From: Picosynechococcus sp. PCC 7003
GTDB lineage: Bacteria; Cyanobacteriota; Cyanobacteriia; Cyanobacteriales; MRBY01
NCBI RefSeq assembly: GCF_001693255.1
Contig: NZ_CP016474.1
Span: 2,746,661-2,810,660, forward strand
Length of the DNA stretch: 64,000 nucleotides
Reading direction: 5' to 3'
Shown: positions 25,841-35,753 of the stretch, piece by piece
Position numbering within the stretch: position 1 is the stretch's first letter
Layout of the letters: each line of letters opens with the position of its first letter
Program-made: the position numbers and the translations under genes
The notes under the pieces: generated by a model
The model's database searches: none
What the model saw: the letters and a program-made list of their open reading frames with translations, nothing else
Told to the model about the DNA's origin: nothing

Positions 25841-27007
25841 ATGTATTTGCACACCCTGCACCTCCGTAATTTTCGCAACTACCACCACCAGCACGTTGAT
25901 TTTTCCGCCCAAAAAACCATCTTGATCGGCAATAATGCCCAGGGAAAGTCCAACCTCCTCGAAGCCGTCGAACTACTCGCCAGCCTCAAAACCCACCGCA
26001 CCAGCCGGGACGCCGATTTGGTGAAACAGGGAGAGGCCACTGCCAGCATCCAAGCCCAAATTCAGCGCGGTTACGGCACCGTTGATTTTGATATCTTGCT
26101 GCGCCGCCAGGGGGGACGTACCCTCAAACTCAATGGTGAAACCCTCCGCCGCCAACTCGATGGCCTCGGTACCCTGAACGCGGTGGAATTTTCCTGCCTC
26201 GATTTAGACCTTGTGCGCGGTGGCCCCGACTGTCGTCGCCAATGGATTGATAATCTTTTGATCCAGCTAGAACCCGTCTATGCCCGAATTTTGCAGGAGT
26301 ACCAACAGGTGCTCAAGCAACGCAATGCCCTCTTGCGAACAGCGAAAAAACTCCACCGAAACCAGGCGGCGATTCCCGCTGATTTAACCCAACAGCTGAC
26401 CCTCTGGGATCTCCAGTTAGCGGCCACAGGTTCGCGGGTTACCCGCAGGCGATCGCGGGGGTTGCTCAGACTAATGCCCCTCGCCCAAGCTTGGCACCGT
26501 GATATTAGTAGCCAAACCGAAACCCTAGAAATCACCTACTGTCCCAATATTCCCTGGCAACAAGATGACCCCCACCATGTGCAACAAGCCTGTCTCGATA
26601 AGATAGAACAACGCCGCCAAGCAGAACAACACCAGGGCAGCAGCATGGTTGGCCCCCACCGAGATGAAATCGAATTTTCTATCAATGGCACTCCTGCCCG
26701 TTTCTATGGCTCCCAAGGGCAGCAACGCACTTTAGTCCTAGCGCTCAAACTCGCCGAACTCCAACTGATTGAGACAATCATTGGGGAACCGCCCCTGTTG
26801 CTCTTGGATGATGTCCTGGCCGAGCTTGATCCTTCCCGCCAAAATCAACTGCTAGATACCATTCAAACCCGTTTCCAGACCCTCATTACGACGACCCATC
26901 TCAATTCCTTTGGGGCAGACTGGCTGAAGCATTCGCAAATTTTGACTGTGAACCAAGGCTCCTTGCAACCCTATGCCCGTCCCCTGTCGGAAACCTACGG
27001 CCCTTGA
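25841..27007 (+). CDS. recF: DNA replication and repair protein RecF
   Basis: 388 residues. RecF loads RecA at gapped DNA with RecO and RecR. It has the SMC/Rad50-like ATPase parts: N-terminal LHLRNFRNYHHQHVDF, P-loop IGNNAQGKSNLLEAVE (about 30-45), SSMVGPHRDEIEFSINGT, YGSQGQQRTLVLALKLAEL (signature) and LLLDDVLAELDPSRQ (Walker B). Length is typical. It is not next to dnaA-dnaN-gyrB, as is usual in cyanobacteria. Confidence 0.95.
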   Translation: MYLHTLHLRNFRNYHHQHVDFSAQKTILIGNNAQGKSNLLEAVELLASLKTHRTSRDADLVKQGEATASIQAQIQRGYGTVDFDILLRRQGGRTLKLNGETLRRQLDGLGTLNAVEFSCLDLDLVRGGPDCRRQWIDNLLIQLEPVYARILQEYQQVLKQRNALLRTAKKLHRNQAAIPADLTQQLTLWDLQLAATGSRVTRRRSRGLLRLMPLAQAWHRDISSQTETLEITYCPNIPWQQDDPHHVQQACLDKIEQRRQAEQHQGSSMVGPHRDEIEFSINGTPARFYGSQGQQRTLVLALKLAELQLIETIIGEPPLLLLDDVLAELDPSRQNQLLDTIQTRFQTLITTTHLNSFGADWLKHSQILTVNQGSLQPYARPLSETYGP

Positions 27008-27093
27008 GGTGGATTGGCGCCCCGCGACAGATGACAATCCTGAAATTCGATCATAATGTAAGAATATTTGCTCTTTTTGGTGTGAGCTGACCT

Positions 27094-27615
27094 ATGATTG
27101 CTAATCCTTCTAGTTCTCCGAGCTTCGATAACGTTACGCCCCTGCCCCGGAGTGGCGCTTCGGTACCTCTGTCTGTCTATCAACAACTCGCTGAAAAACT
27201 CCGGGAAACCCAAGCGGAGATGACGGCACTCCAGCAGGAAAATCAGCAGTTGCGGGTTCATAACCGCAAGCTATATAACCAGGTGCATCAGGTGGTGCAA
27301 TCCACGGAACGTCTCAAAGAAATGGTCAACCGCCATGATTTTGGCATCGAGCCACTGCCACCGGTCACGGCCCCCCACCATCCCCCACAAGGGAAGGCGA
27401 TTTCCCATGGGGTCACTGCATTGCCGACACCAGAACCAATGCGGCAGTTTACGACGGTTCCCCCGGAGCAGTTTGAGAGTGGGACAGATTTTGATGCTGG
27501 GGTGAGCGCTTGGGTGCTCTTGGTGGCGGCGATCGCCATGATTTTGACAGCATTTGGGGCAGGATACATGGTAGTTTTACCTCTGCTGAACAATAACAAC
27601 GCCCCATCCCGATAA
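27094..27615 (+). CDS. Coiled-coil, single-helix membrane protein
   Basis: 173 residues. A coiled coil covers about 30-85 (LAEKLRETQAEMTALQQENQ, then QLRVHNRKLYNQVHQ). A Pro-rich linker leads to one membrane helix near the C-terminus (WVLLVAAIAMILTAFGAGYM). It is tail-anchored, with most of it in the cytoplasm. It is known only as a conserved cyanobacterial type; function is unknown. hisS starts 30 bp downstream. Confidence 0.7.
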   Translation: MIANPSSSPSFDNVTPLPRSGASVPLSVYQQLAEKLRETQAEMTALQQENQQLRVHNRKLYNQVHQVVQSTERLKEMVNRHDFGIEPLPPVTAPHHPPQGKAISHGVTALPTPEPMRQFTTVPPEQFESGTDFDAGVSAWVLLVAAIAMILTAFGAGYMVVLPLLNNNNAPSR

Positions 27616-27644
27616 GCTGGGACTGGTACTTTTTTCTAGACATA

Positions 27645-28925
27645 ATGGCAACAATTCAAGCTTTACGAGGAACGAAGGATATTTTTGCGCCGGAGATCGC
27701 CTACTGGCAACAGGTGGAAGCGGTGGTGCGTGACTGCCTCGGCCGGGCGATGTACCAGGAGATCCGCACGCCCATTTTTGAGCAGACCAGCTTGTTTGAG
27801 CGGGGGATCGGCGAGGCGACGGATGTGGTCAGTAAGGAAATGTATTCTTTTACAGACCGGGGAGATCGCCCGATTACTCTCCGACCTGAAGGGACAGCAG
27901 GGGCAGTCCGGGCCTATATCGAGCGAAAATTGTTTGCCCAGGGTGGTGTGCAGCGGCTGTGGTACACGGGGCCGATGTTCCGCTACGAAAGACCCCAAGC
28001 GGGCCGCCAACGGCAATTTCACCAGGTGGGGGTCGAGGTGCTCGGCAGTGCGGATCCCCGCGCCGATGTGGAAGTGATGGCGATCGCCACGGAAATTTTG
28101 CAGAAATTAGGCCTCAAAAATCTGAGTTTGCAATTGAATTCCGTCGGCAATGGCGGCGATCGTCAACGGTATCGTGAAGCCCTGGTGGATTATTTGCTCC
28201 CTTTTAAGACCGATTTAGACGCAGATTCCCAGGAACGGCTCGAGCGCAACCCCCTGCGTATTTTGGATAGCAAAGATCAAAAAACCCAAGAAATTGCCCA
28301 AAATGCCCCCAGTATTCTGGATTATCTGGGTGACGACTCCAAAAAACATTTTGACCAAGTGCAAGCCTCCCTCACGGCCCTAGGTATTGACTATGTGTTA
28401 AACCCCTGCCTGGTGCGTGGCCTAGACTACTACACCCATACCGCCTTTGAAATCCAATCCAGTGACCTCGGTGCCCAGGCAACGGTCTGTGGGGGCGGTC
28501 GCTACGATGGCCTTGTGGCGGAATTGGGTGGCCCTGAGACCCCGGCAGTGGGTTGGGCCATTGGCTTAGAGCGTTTGGTGATCCTGCTACAACAATTGGG
28601 AGAAGCCCCTAGCCCCCAACTTGATTTTTACCTCGTTTCTAAAGGGGAGCAGGCCGAGGCCGCCGCTGTGATTCTGGCCCACAAGTTGCGTTTTGCTGGG
28701 TTCTCGGTGGAGCTTGATCTCAGTGGTAGTGCCTTTGGGAAGCAATTTAAACGGGCCGACCGCAGTGGGGCGATCGCCTGTTTGGTGCTCGGAGACGAAG
28801 AGGCCGCCAACCAGCAGGTACAACTCAAATGGCTCCAGACCAAGGCCCAAGAAACCCTGGCCCAAGCGGATCTGCTGGGAAATCTTGCGCAGTGGCGTCA
28901 AAAAATCCAGCAAGCAAAACATTAA
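27645..28925 (+). CDS. hisS: Histidyl-tRNA synthetase
   Basis: 426 residues. It charges tRNA-His. The class II core has motif 1 around EIRTPIFEQTSLFERGIGE, motif 2 GPMFRYERPQAGRQRQFHQV, the histidine loop VRGLDYYTHTAFEI, and motif 3 AVGWAIGLERLVILL. The C-terminal anticodon-binding domain (about 325-426) is complete. Length is normal. A large Pro-rich gene starts 20 bp after its stop and is probably cotranscribed. Confidence 0.96.
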   Translation: MATIQALRGTKDIFAPEIAYWQQVEAVVRDCLGRAMYQEIRTPIFEQTSLFERGIGEATDVVSKEMYSFTDRGDRPITLRPEGTAGAVRAYIERKLFAQGGVQRLWYTGPMFRYERPQAGRQRQFHQVGVEVLGSADPRADVEVMAIATEILQKLGLKNLSLQLNSVGNGGDRQRYREALVDYLLPFKTDLDADSQERLERNPLRILDSKDQKTQEIAQNAPSILDYLGDDSKKHFDQVQASLTALGIDYVLNPCLVRGLDYYTHTAFEIQSSDLGAQATVCGGGRYDGLVAELGGPETPAVGWAIGLERLVILLQQLGEAPSPQLDFYLVSKGEQAEAAAVILAHKLRFAGFSVELDLSGSAFGKQFKRADRSGAIACLVLGDEEAANQQVQLKWLQTKAQETLAQADLLGNLAQWRQKIQQAKH

Positions 28926-28944
28926 AACCCCAGAGGAGGCGTCG

Positions 28945-31152
28945 ATGGTGCACTGGCAATTTCTGCTACAAAAAAAAGGCGATCGCAATTGGGATATCCT
29001 CCAAACCGAGACCCTGAATCTAGCGCCTGGAGAATATCGTCTGGCCGCCCGCGGCGATGCCCAAGCAGAAATCCACTGTGAAATCCGTCTTCCCCAAGGG
29101 CAAAGGGAGCAGCGCACAGATGTCACCACCGACCAGGGCCTATTTGCAATCATGCCCCTGCGGCACCTCGGAAGCGGAGAATGGGTGATTACCTGCCGGA
29201 GCCTTGATGTGACCAACCCCTGGGAAAAACGCCTTACGCTCCAGGTCACTCAGCCAACATTTCAGCCGTTGCCGTTGCCCCCAAATCCCAATGTTTTTTC
29301 CTTTGAAACAACGTTTTCCTTGGCGGACAGTCACCCGAATACGGCGGCTCATCCTGCCCAGAGAACAAGCGACAATGCCCCTCCCCCTCAACTAGAGGAA
29401 ACCGAATCAACGCCGGTGACAGATTTTGTGACCGATACGGATCAAAGCACAGCGGAGAATGAAACATTAGAAGAATTAGCAGGAGTCGAGGCTTCCTCCA
29501 CTCCTTTAGAAGCACCAGAAGAATTTGGATTACCAGAAGCTCCAGAACCCAGTGAAGAAGAACGCTCCGCTGCCCTCCTGGAAGATTCCCTCGCGGCATT
29601 AGATGAGCTACTCAAGGAAGAGCTAGAACCCATTTGGGCAGAAATGGACCAAGAGGCCCAGGCCCAGATTGCTGCGGCACCACCGGCGCCTCCGACCTTG
29701 GATATTCCGCCGACTCCACTTCCCTATCAGATTGTCCTAGAGCAAGCCGTTTATCCCTTAGACAAAACCCAAGCACTGGAACTCCGGGGAGACATTCAAC
29801 CCAATTCAGCCGTTGGTGAGAGTCAGCAAATTTCTGAGCCTGGTACCCTAACGTTTACTCTCCGAGATCCCCAGACGGCGGCAGTGGTGACAACCTTAAC
29901 GGCGGCGATCGCCCTTGAAGATTTCCCCTGTGCCTTTAGCCAAACCATTACCCTCGATGGGCCTCTGACAACGCTGCTCTTGGTCGGCGAAATCACTTTA
30001 CACACGGGGGCAGGGATATTACTCGCCCAGCAAACCTTTAGTCTCATGGCAGACTATGGGGCGATCGCCAGTCAACTCAGTGCAAAGGCTGCTCCAAAAC
30101 CAGACTCCCCAGCGCCCACTACGCCGCCTCCCAAACCCCTCAAGCTCCCTACCCCTGAGGCTGTGCCCCCTAGTCCTCAGCCCCAAAGCCATCAAACCCC
30201 GACCATTCTGCCCCCCAAGCTCAAAACCAAAGGCCAGAAATCATCCACTGGCCTACAGTTGCCCAACTTTGCCCCCAAGGCCACTATCCCTGATGCCCCC
30301 GACAAAACTGAATCAACCGCTGAAGCACCAGCAAGCCCCCCAGATCAGCCCGTAGAAGCTTTAGAGAAACCGCACCTAGAAGATGAGACTCCCCAGACAG
30401 CGGCACCAGAGACAGATCCAGACACCGCCGCGCAAGATTCTCAGCCACCTGCTGCGGAATCCTCAGAAACCCTTCCCGCAGGGGATTTAGATTGGAATTC
30501 ACGGTTTTTTACCCGGTTAAATGCCCTGGCCGTCGATGGAGAAGATTCCACCTGGTTAATGCCTAAACCCGAACCCGAACCCGAACCACCGACAGCCTCC
30601 CCTGAAGTAACCCCAGAAGCAGAGAATCCAATACCGACACCATCACCCCGTTTGGAAATTGTTGTCGATAGCCTCTGGGATGAGGAACTCGCAGCCCTCG
30701 AACCGGAACAATCCCCGGAGATAGTCTCTGAATTCCCGGAGTCGGAAATGCCCGCAGCGCAAGCTGACGTGGCACCATTACCAGTCCCAGAACCCCAGCT
30801 TCACCTTGATAAAACGACTTATCAGGTGGCGGATTTAGCGGTTGTTGAGCTGAGTTTACCCGCCGGAAGCGATCGCCTCCATGGGCAGCTCTGGCTCCAG
30901 GATCGCCAAACACGGGAACTTTTAGCGGGGCCATTCCAACTAATGACCTTTACACCAGGCCCCGAAGGACGGCTTTACTGTCGCCAAGTGGTTTCGATTC
31001 CCCCCGGTGCTTTGGCGTTAAGGTTTGAGGCGATCGCCCTTGATCCCCACTCCCACCAAGAAAGCCGCAAAGTGAGCCAAGATTGTCAGGTGTTGCTAAC
31101 TGCTGCCACTGACGGAGACTGGCCCGCCTTTGATTCTGGAGAATCCTGGTGA
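28945..31152 (+). CDS. Large Pro/Glu-rich protein with repeated beta domains
   Basis: 735 residues from ATG 28945, chosen because AGAGGAGG lies 6-8 bases upstream; 84 earlier in-frame codons overlap hisS and are not used. Three folded stretches are visible: about 1-100 (WQFLLQKKGDRNWDILQTET), about 255-375 (YQIVLEQAVYPLDKTQALEL) and the C-terminus (QLHLDKTTYQVADLAVVELS). Long Pro/Glu/Ala linkers separate them. No signal peptide or membrane helix is seen, so it is probably cytoplasmic. I do not recognise a family. Confidence 0.7.
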   Translation: MVHWQFLLQKKGDRNWDILQTETLNLAPGEYRLAARGDAQAEIHCEIRLPQGQREQRTDVTTDQGLFAIMPLRHLGSGEWVITCRSLDVTNPWEKRLTLQVTQPTFQPLPLPPNPNVFSFETTFSLADSHPNTAAHPAQRTSDNAPPPQLEETESTPVTDFVTDTDQSTAENETLEELAGVEASSTPLEAPEEFGLPEAPEPSEEERSAALLEDSLAALDELLKEELEPIWAEMDQEAQAQIAAAPPAPPTLDIPPTPLPYQIVLEQAVYPLDKTQALELRGDIQPNSAVGESQQISEPGTLTFTLRDPQTAAVVTTLTAAIALEDFPCAFSQTITLDGPLTTLLLVGEITLHTGAGILLAQQTFSLMADYGAIASQLSAKAAPKPDSPAPTTPPPKPLKLPTPEAVPPSPQPQSHQTPTILPPKLKTKGQKSSTGLQLPNFAPKATIPDAPDKTESTAEAPASPPDQPVEALEKPHLEDETPQTAAPETDPDTAAQDSQPPAAESSETLPAGDLDWNSRFFTRLNALAVDGEDSTWLMPKPEPEPEPPTASPEVTPEAENPIPTPSPRLEIVVDSLWDEELAALEPEQSPEIVSEFPESEMPAAQADVAPLPVPEPQLHLDKTTYQVADLAVVELSLPAGSDRLHGQLWLQDRQTRELLAGPFQLMTFTPGPEGRLYCRQVVSIPPGALALRFEAIALDPHSHQESRKVSQDCQVLLTAATDGDWPAFDSGESW

Positions 31153-31211
31153 TGTTACCCTTGGGCAAAGAATCGTTCTACTCGGTCTGTCTGGCATAAC
31201 GGAGCATTTTG

Positions 31212-32003
31212 ATGAAAAAACCCATTCTGATCATTGCGAGTTCAATTTTGGCCCTCGGTGTAGTGGGGGGTGGAGCTTTGCTGGCGGCGGAAAACTGGTT
31301 AGGCCAGCGCCTGGAGACGGAACTCGAAAGCGAACTTACCGAGACCACGGGTATTGAGGCGGCGGTGGGTCAAACTGAGGTGCAACTTCTCCAACGTCGG
31401 GTGACCTTTCATGATTTGGCCTTTGCCAACATTCCGGGTTTCTCTGGGGCGAATCTGTTGGTCATTCGTCAGATCGAGCTGCAAGAACCCCAACTGCAAG
31501 GAAAACCACTCCAGGTGGCGATCGCCAACCTTGAAGGGGTCACGGTCAACATTGAAGGGGATCTGAATGACTTACCGGATCCACGCCTTGTGGGTGCCCT
31601 CCCCAATGTCAACATTGCCCAATTGATCGAACAATTAGAACAACAGGTACAAACCCCCTCCACCGCCGCTGATCAGCCCATCACGACGTTTACGGTGGAT
31701 CAATTAGCCGTGCAAAATATCCAGGTGAATTTAAACCTTACGGTGCCTTGGCAGGAGCAGGCGATCGCCCGGCAGATTACCGTGCCTGATGTCAGCCTCA
31801 CGGAGGTTACCAATCTCAACATTGGCGACAAATTAGGCGAAAGTCTGGGGGCTGCCCTCACGGAAGAATTATCTTTGTTTTTCTTCGAAGAAATTTTGCC
31901 CGGTTCTTTTCAATATGCCCAGGAATCTTTACCAGAGAACCTAGACCTCTCTGGGTTTGAACTGCCAGACACAATCGAGATCCCGTCCCCCCAGCGTCCT
32001 TAG
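31212..32003 (+). CDS. AsmA/DUF748-like envelope protein
   Basis: 263 residues from ATG 31212, with GGAG 8 bases upstream; TTG one codon earlier is in frame. The N-terminal signal-anchor ILIIASSILALGVVGGGALL is followed by repeated beta segments typical of AsmA-like lipid-transfer proteins (TGIEAAVGQTEVQLLQRRVT and LVIRQIELQEPQLQGKPLQV). A periplasmic location is expected. The role in lipid transport is by family analogy only. Confidence 0.65.
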   Translation: MKKPILIIASSILALGVVGGGALLAAENWLGQRLETELESELTETTGIEAAVGQTEVQLLQRRVTFHDLAFANIPGFSGANLLVIRQIELQEPQLQGKPLQVAIANLEGVTVNIEGDLNDLPDPRLVGALPNVNIAQLIEQLEQQVQTPSTAADQPITTFTVDQLAVQNIQVNLNLTVPWQEQAIARQITVPDVSLTEVTNLNIGDKLGESLGAALTEELSLFFFEEILPGSFQYAQESLPENLDLSGFELPDTIEIPSPQRP

Positions 32004-32160
32004 CGTGATCTTGGGGAACAATTGCGGCGCGTTTGCATTCTTCCTTTACGAAGGGGTGGTGTGACCCTCGGAAATTTTGGCTATCCTTAAAGCTGCCAAG
32101 GGCGATCGCCACGATTACTATTGCAAGTTATTTTTGTCATTTTTCAAGTGTGAGTATTTT

Positions 32161-33711
32161 ATGGATCAGCGGCCACAATCAAGGGGAACTGGCCCCAGAC
32201 ACATCACCCAGGCCCAGCTTTTCCGACCGCAACCTTGGTATAACCGTCTCCAGGCTTTTGGTCTCGCCCTTGGTTTGGGTGGCCTCTCCCTTGGTATCAA
32301 TCCCCTTACTGCCCAAGCCCAGCTAAATAATCAGCTAGACGAATATTGCCGCCTCAATGCCGGGGCGATCGCCGCTAAAGATCAACGCCGTACCGCCGCG
32401 ATCCAAGGCAACCGGAGCGCCCAGGCCGAGTACCAAGCGCTCTTACAACAACACAAGGAGCAACTACAGCGCTGCCGTCAAACCTATTGGCCACGACACC
32501 AAGCGATGTGGCTCCGCATCTATCCCTGCGACACGAAAGCCGGCATGATCGAGCGGATTCTCGACGATATTGTCAATAAAGGCTACGACCAACTCTACCT
32601 CGAAGTTTTTGCGGATAGCCAAGCCCTGTTGCCCAAAAACCAGAACAATACCCCCTGGCCGTCCCGCATCCAGACCCCCGGCCTCGAAAATCGCGATGTG
32701 ATGGCCGAAATTATCGAAAAGGGTCGGGCCCGTGGGCTAAAGGTCTATGCTTGGCTGTTTGGGATGAACTATGGCTATGTTTATGGGAATCGAGGCGATC
32801 GCCAAAGTGCCATGGCCCGTAACGGTTACGGTGAAACCAGCCTCGACTTTGTCCAAGATGGTGCCCAAGCCTTCGCGGATCCCTACAATGCGATCGCCCA
32901 GGCCGACTATAAAAATCTCGTCAATCAGATGCTCCAGCGGCAACCTGATGGCATTTTATTCGATTACATCCGCTATCCCCGGGGGACTGGTGCCCGCTCC
33001 GTGGCCGCTTCCGTGGCAGATTTGTGGATCTATAGCCCCGCTTCGGCCCAAGCCCTCTACAATCGTGCCGAGAATCGCCAGGGTCTAACCCTCATCGAAA
33101 AATATCTCCGCCAAGGCAATATCACCGTGGGGGATGTGGCAGCGGTGTTGGCCCAATACCCCGAAGAGGGCACGCCCCGGTGGCAGGGTCGAAAAATCCT
33201 GGGAGATGAACCGGAACTAGACGTCAATGTCCTCCATCAACGCCTTGTGGCTGAACTTTGGTATCTCACCGTCAGTCACGCAGCCCAAGGGGTCGTGGAT
33301 TTTGTCAACAGCGCCGCCGCCCAGGCCCAAAGTCGCAATATTCCTGCAGGGGCCGTATTTTTTCCGGGGGGCAATCAACCCGTCGGTCAACGGGGTTTTG
33401 ATTCTCGCCTCCAACCCTGGGATAAATTTCCTGCTTCGATGGAGTGGCATCCCATGGCCTATGCCGTTTGTGGCAGCAGCAGTTGCATCGTTGATGAAAT
33501 TAACCGAGTGCGTCAGTTTGCCCCAGCAGGCACCAAGATTATTCCGGCCTTGGCCGGGGATTGGAACCGTGCCCAAGACAATCGCCCTTCCCTCAAGGAT
33601 CAAATGGCCGCCATCAAAGCCAGTTTTCCAGATATTACCCAGGTGAGTCATTTCGCCTACTCTTGGCAAGAGCCACAATTTGATAATGACCGCAAATTCT
33701 GTCGCGTTTAG
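32161..33711 (+). CDS. Exported GHL10-type glycoside hydrolase-like protein
   Basis: 516 residues from ATG 32161; the longer upstream frame lacks a binding site. A signal peptide (about 25-60) ends GINPLTAQAQ. The TIM-barrel part shows MWLRIYPCDTKAGMIERILD, GRARGLKVYAWLFGMNYGY, QRQPDGILFDYIRYPRGTGA and PASMEWHPMAYAVCGS, as in the family-10-like hydrolases (GHL10, formerly DUF187). The acidic residues of FDYIRYP are the likely catalytic region. The substrate is unknown, perhaps cell-wall or exopolysaccharide glycan. Confidence 0.8.
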   Translation: MDQRPQSRGTGPRHITQAQLFRPQPWYNRLQAFGLALGLGGLSLGINPLTAQAQLNNQLDEYCRLNAGAIAAKDQRRTAAIQGNRSAQAEYQALLQQHKEQLQRCRQTYWPRHQAMWLRIYPCDTKAGMIERILDDIVNKGYDQLYLEVFADSQALLPKNQNNTPWPSRIQTPGLENRDVMAEIIEKGRARGLKVYAWLFGMNYGYVYGNRGDRQSAMARNGYGETSLDFVQDGAQAFADPYNAIAQADYKNLVNQMLQRQPDGILFDYIRYPRGTGARSVAASVADLWIYSPASAQALYNRAENRQGLTLIEKYLRQGNITVGDVAAVLAQYPEEGTPRWQGRKILGDEPELDVNVLHQRLVAELWYLTVSHAAQGVVDFVNSAAAQAQSRNIPAGAVFFPGGNQPVGQRGFDSRLQPWDKFPASMEWHPMAYAVCGSSSCIVDEINRVRQFAPAGTKIIPALAGDWNRAQDNRPSLKDQMAAIKASFPDITQVSHFAYSWQEPQFDNDRKFCRV

Positions 33712-33838
33712 AATGCTGCAGGAATCGGCTCGGTGACGATGTACTTAGAGATTCATTGCAGTGGTGTCATGAACGGTTCAAGCACACCCCACAATAGAAT
33801 TTATTCATCGGTATATTTTCCCTAATCTTTTCTCTGTG

Positions 33839-35740
33839 ATGGTTTTGTCGTCATTATCCCGTTTGTCTTCTCGTTTTTTGATGCATCAACCGGCACCTTG
33901 GTGGCAGCACGTGGTGGTGGCGATCGCCTATTGTGTGACGGCCTTGTTTTCCCACAGTTTTACGGTTTACCCAGAAACAGGGTCGACGCCCATCTGGATT
34001 CCGGGGGGGCTAGCGGTGGGCCTCCTGGTCGTGTGGGGGATGCCCATGTGGTTGGGGGTTTTGGGGGGGATTTTGGTCGCAGAAATCGTCATTTACCAAG
34101 CCTGGCTCAGTGTCCCTAATTTGCTAATGACCCTCGGCATCACGGCGATCGCCACCACCGGCAAAGTGTTGGCGGCCCATTGGTTGCAACACCGTAACCA
34201 ACACCGGTATTTTCTCGACCGTCCGGAGACGACCCAAAATTTCATTCTCTACAGTTGCATCCTGAGCCATCTCCCTGTGGCGATCGCCTGTGCCCTCATC
34301 GTTTGTCTGGCCGGCAAAGCTCCTTGGGCCCTTTACCCGGAAATCGCCGGAACTTGGTTTCTTAGCGATAGCTTTGGCATTCTCATTTTTGCGCCCCTGA
34401 TCATTGCCACCAACCATGGCTACCGCGAATTTATCCATTACCTCAAAAAATATTGGTTAGCCGCCCTCACCCTCGCCGCCCTCACCCTCGGCGTTAGTCA
34501 CCTGGTGATCAACGGCTACCACGGAGAATATCTCCTCGCCCCTCTCCTGGTGTGGACAACCTTTCAGTTTAAAGAAGTCGGTGCTACCCTCCTGATGGTG
34601 ATGATCGTCTTGATGGCTGCCGTCAGTACCGTCCAGGGCTATGGCACCTTTGTGGGGGAGTCAATGCGCAATTCCCTGCTGCTCTCGCAATTTTTTATTG
34701 CCTGCATCGGCCTCATGACGTTGATGTTGATTGCGGTGTTGAACGAAAAACAACAAGCAAAAGCCGATCTCAAGGCCATGAATCAAACCCTGACCGGCCA
34801 AAATCAGCGCCTCGAAGAGCTGGCAACCCAGAAAGAATTGGCACACCAACAGCGGGAAAATCTTCTGGTTAAATATAACCAAGCCCTCAAACGACAGCTG
34901 AACCTCATCCAGGCCAAGGAAGCCGCAGAAATGGCCGCCCAGGAAAAGAGCCAATTTCTCGCCAACATGAGCCATGAGATTCGCACGCCCCTAAATGGAG
35001 TGATCGGCATGGCCCAATTACTCCTCACCATGGATCTCAAGGACGATCAAGCAGAATTGGTCGCCATTATTGAAGACAGTGGCAAAACCCTACTCAATAT
35101 CATCAACGATACCCTCGATTTTCTCCGCATTGAGTCGGGTAGTCTCCGTTTAGAAGCCCGTTATTTTTCTTTTCAGGAACTGTTGAAATCGGTCTTTACT
35201 CTTCTGAAAGTGCAGGCAGACCAAAAGGACAAGGACATTGACCTGCAATATCGTGTGGCAGACTCGATTCCAAATATTTTGGTAGGGGATGAGCTACGGT
35301 TGCGACAAATTCTATTTAACCTGTTGGGTAATGCCCTCAAGTTTACGGAAACGGGCTCTGTGCAATTAATTATCAGAAGCCATGCGGTGCTGTCTCCGAG
35401 CGATCCCCCAATGGAGGAACTGAGTTTTCAAATTTTAGATACGGGCATTGGCATTCAGGTTGAGCAACTCAATCAACTGTTTCAACCCTTTATCCAGGCC
35501 GATGCCTCTATTAGTCGTCGCTATGGAGGCAGTGGTTTGGGGTTGGCGATCGCCAAACGTCTGGTGAATCTCATGGGTGGAAAAATTTGGGTTGAGAGTA
35601 ATGGTGAAATCGCCGGCGACCCACCACCAAAATGGTTTACCCCCGGTGGGCTTACCCCCCAGAGCTATGGTGCCTCTTTTTACTTTACGTTTTTGAGCCA
35701 TCCCGTCCCGGAGCTAGAAATTATCCCGGATTCAAACTGA
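33839..35740 (+). CDS. MASE1-domain sensor histidine kinase
   Basis: 633 residues from ATG 33839. Eight or so helices form a MASE1 sensor ([20 protein letters not shown]). A coiled coil (about 310-370) joins it to the HisKA domain, with the phospho-acceptor in [19 protein letters not shown]. The ATPase domain has N box [17 protein letters not shown]1 LDTGIGI and G2 GGSGLGLAI. There is no receiver domain and no response-regulator gene nearby, so the partner is elsewhere. The signal is unknown. Confidence 0.9.
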   Translation: MVLSSLSRLSSRFLMHQPAPWWQHVVVAIAYCVTALFSHSFTVYPETGSTPIWIPGGLAVGLLVVWGMPMWLGVLGGILVAEIVIYQAWLSVPNLLMTLGITAIATTGKVLAAHWLQHRNQHRYFLDRPETTQNFILYSCILSHLPVAIACALIVCLAGKAPWALYPEIAGTWFLSDSFGILIFAPLIIATNHGYREFIHYLKKYWLAALTLAALTLGVSHLVINGYHGEYLLAPLLVWTTFQFKEVGATLLMVMIVLMAAVSTVQGYGTFVGESMRNSLLLSQFFIACIGLMTLMLIAVLNEKQQAKADLKAMNQTLTGQNQRLEELATQKELAHQQRENLLVKYNQALKRQLNLIQAKEAAEMAAQEKSQFLANMSHEIRTPLNGVIGMAQLLLTMDLKDDQAELVAIIEDSGKTLLNIINDTLDFLRIESGSLRLEARYFSFQELLKSVFTLLKVQADQKDKDIDLQYRVADSIPNILVGDELRLRQILFNLLGNALKFTETGSVQLIIRSHAVLSPSDPPMEELSFQILDTGIGIQVEQLNQLFQPFIQADASISRRYGGSGLGLAIAKRLVNLMGGKIWVESNGEIAGDPPPKWFTPGGLTPQSYGASFYFTFLSHPVPELEIIPDSN

Positions 35741-35753
35741 GGCAGCGAAACAA

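Noticed and set aside
30056-30355. 99-codon frame MGRSPVNSVQRLLQ inside the large Pro-rich gene.
   Set aside because: It is a shadow of the Pro/Gln-rich codons of the real frame.
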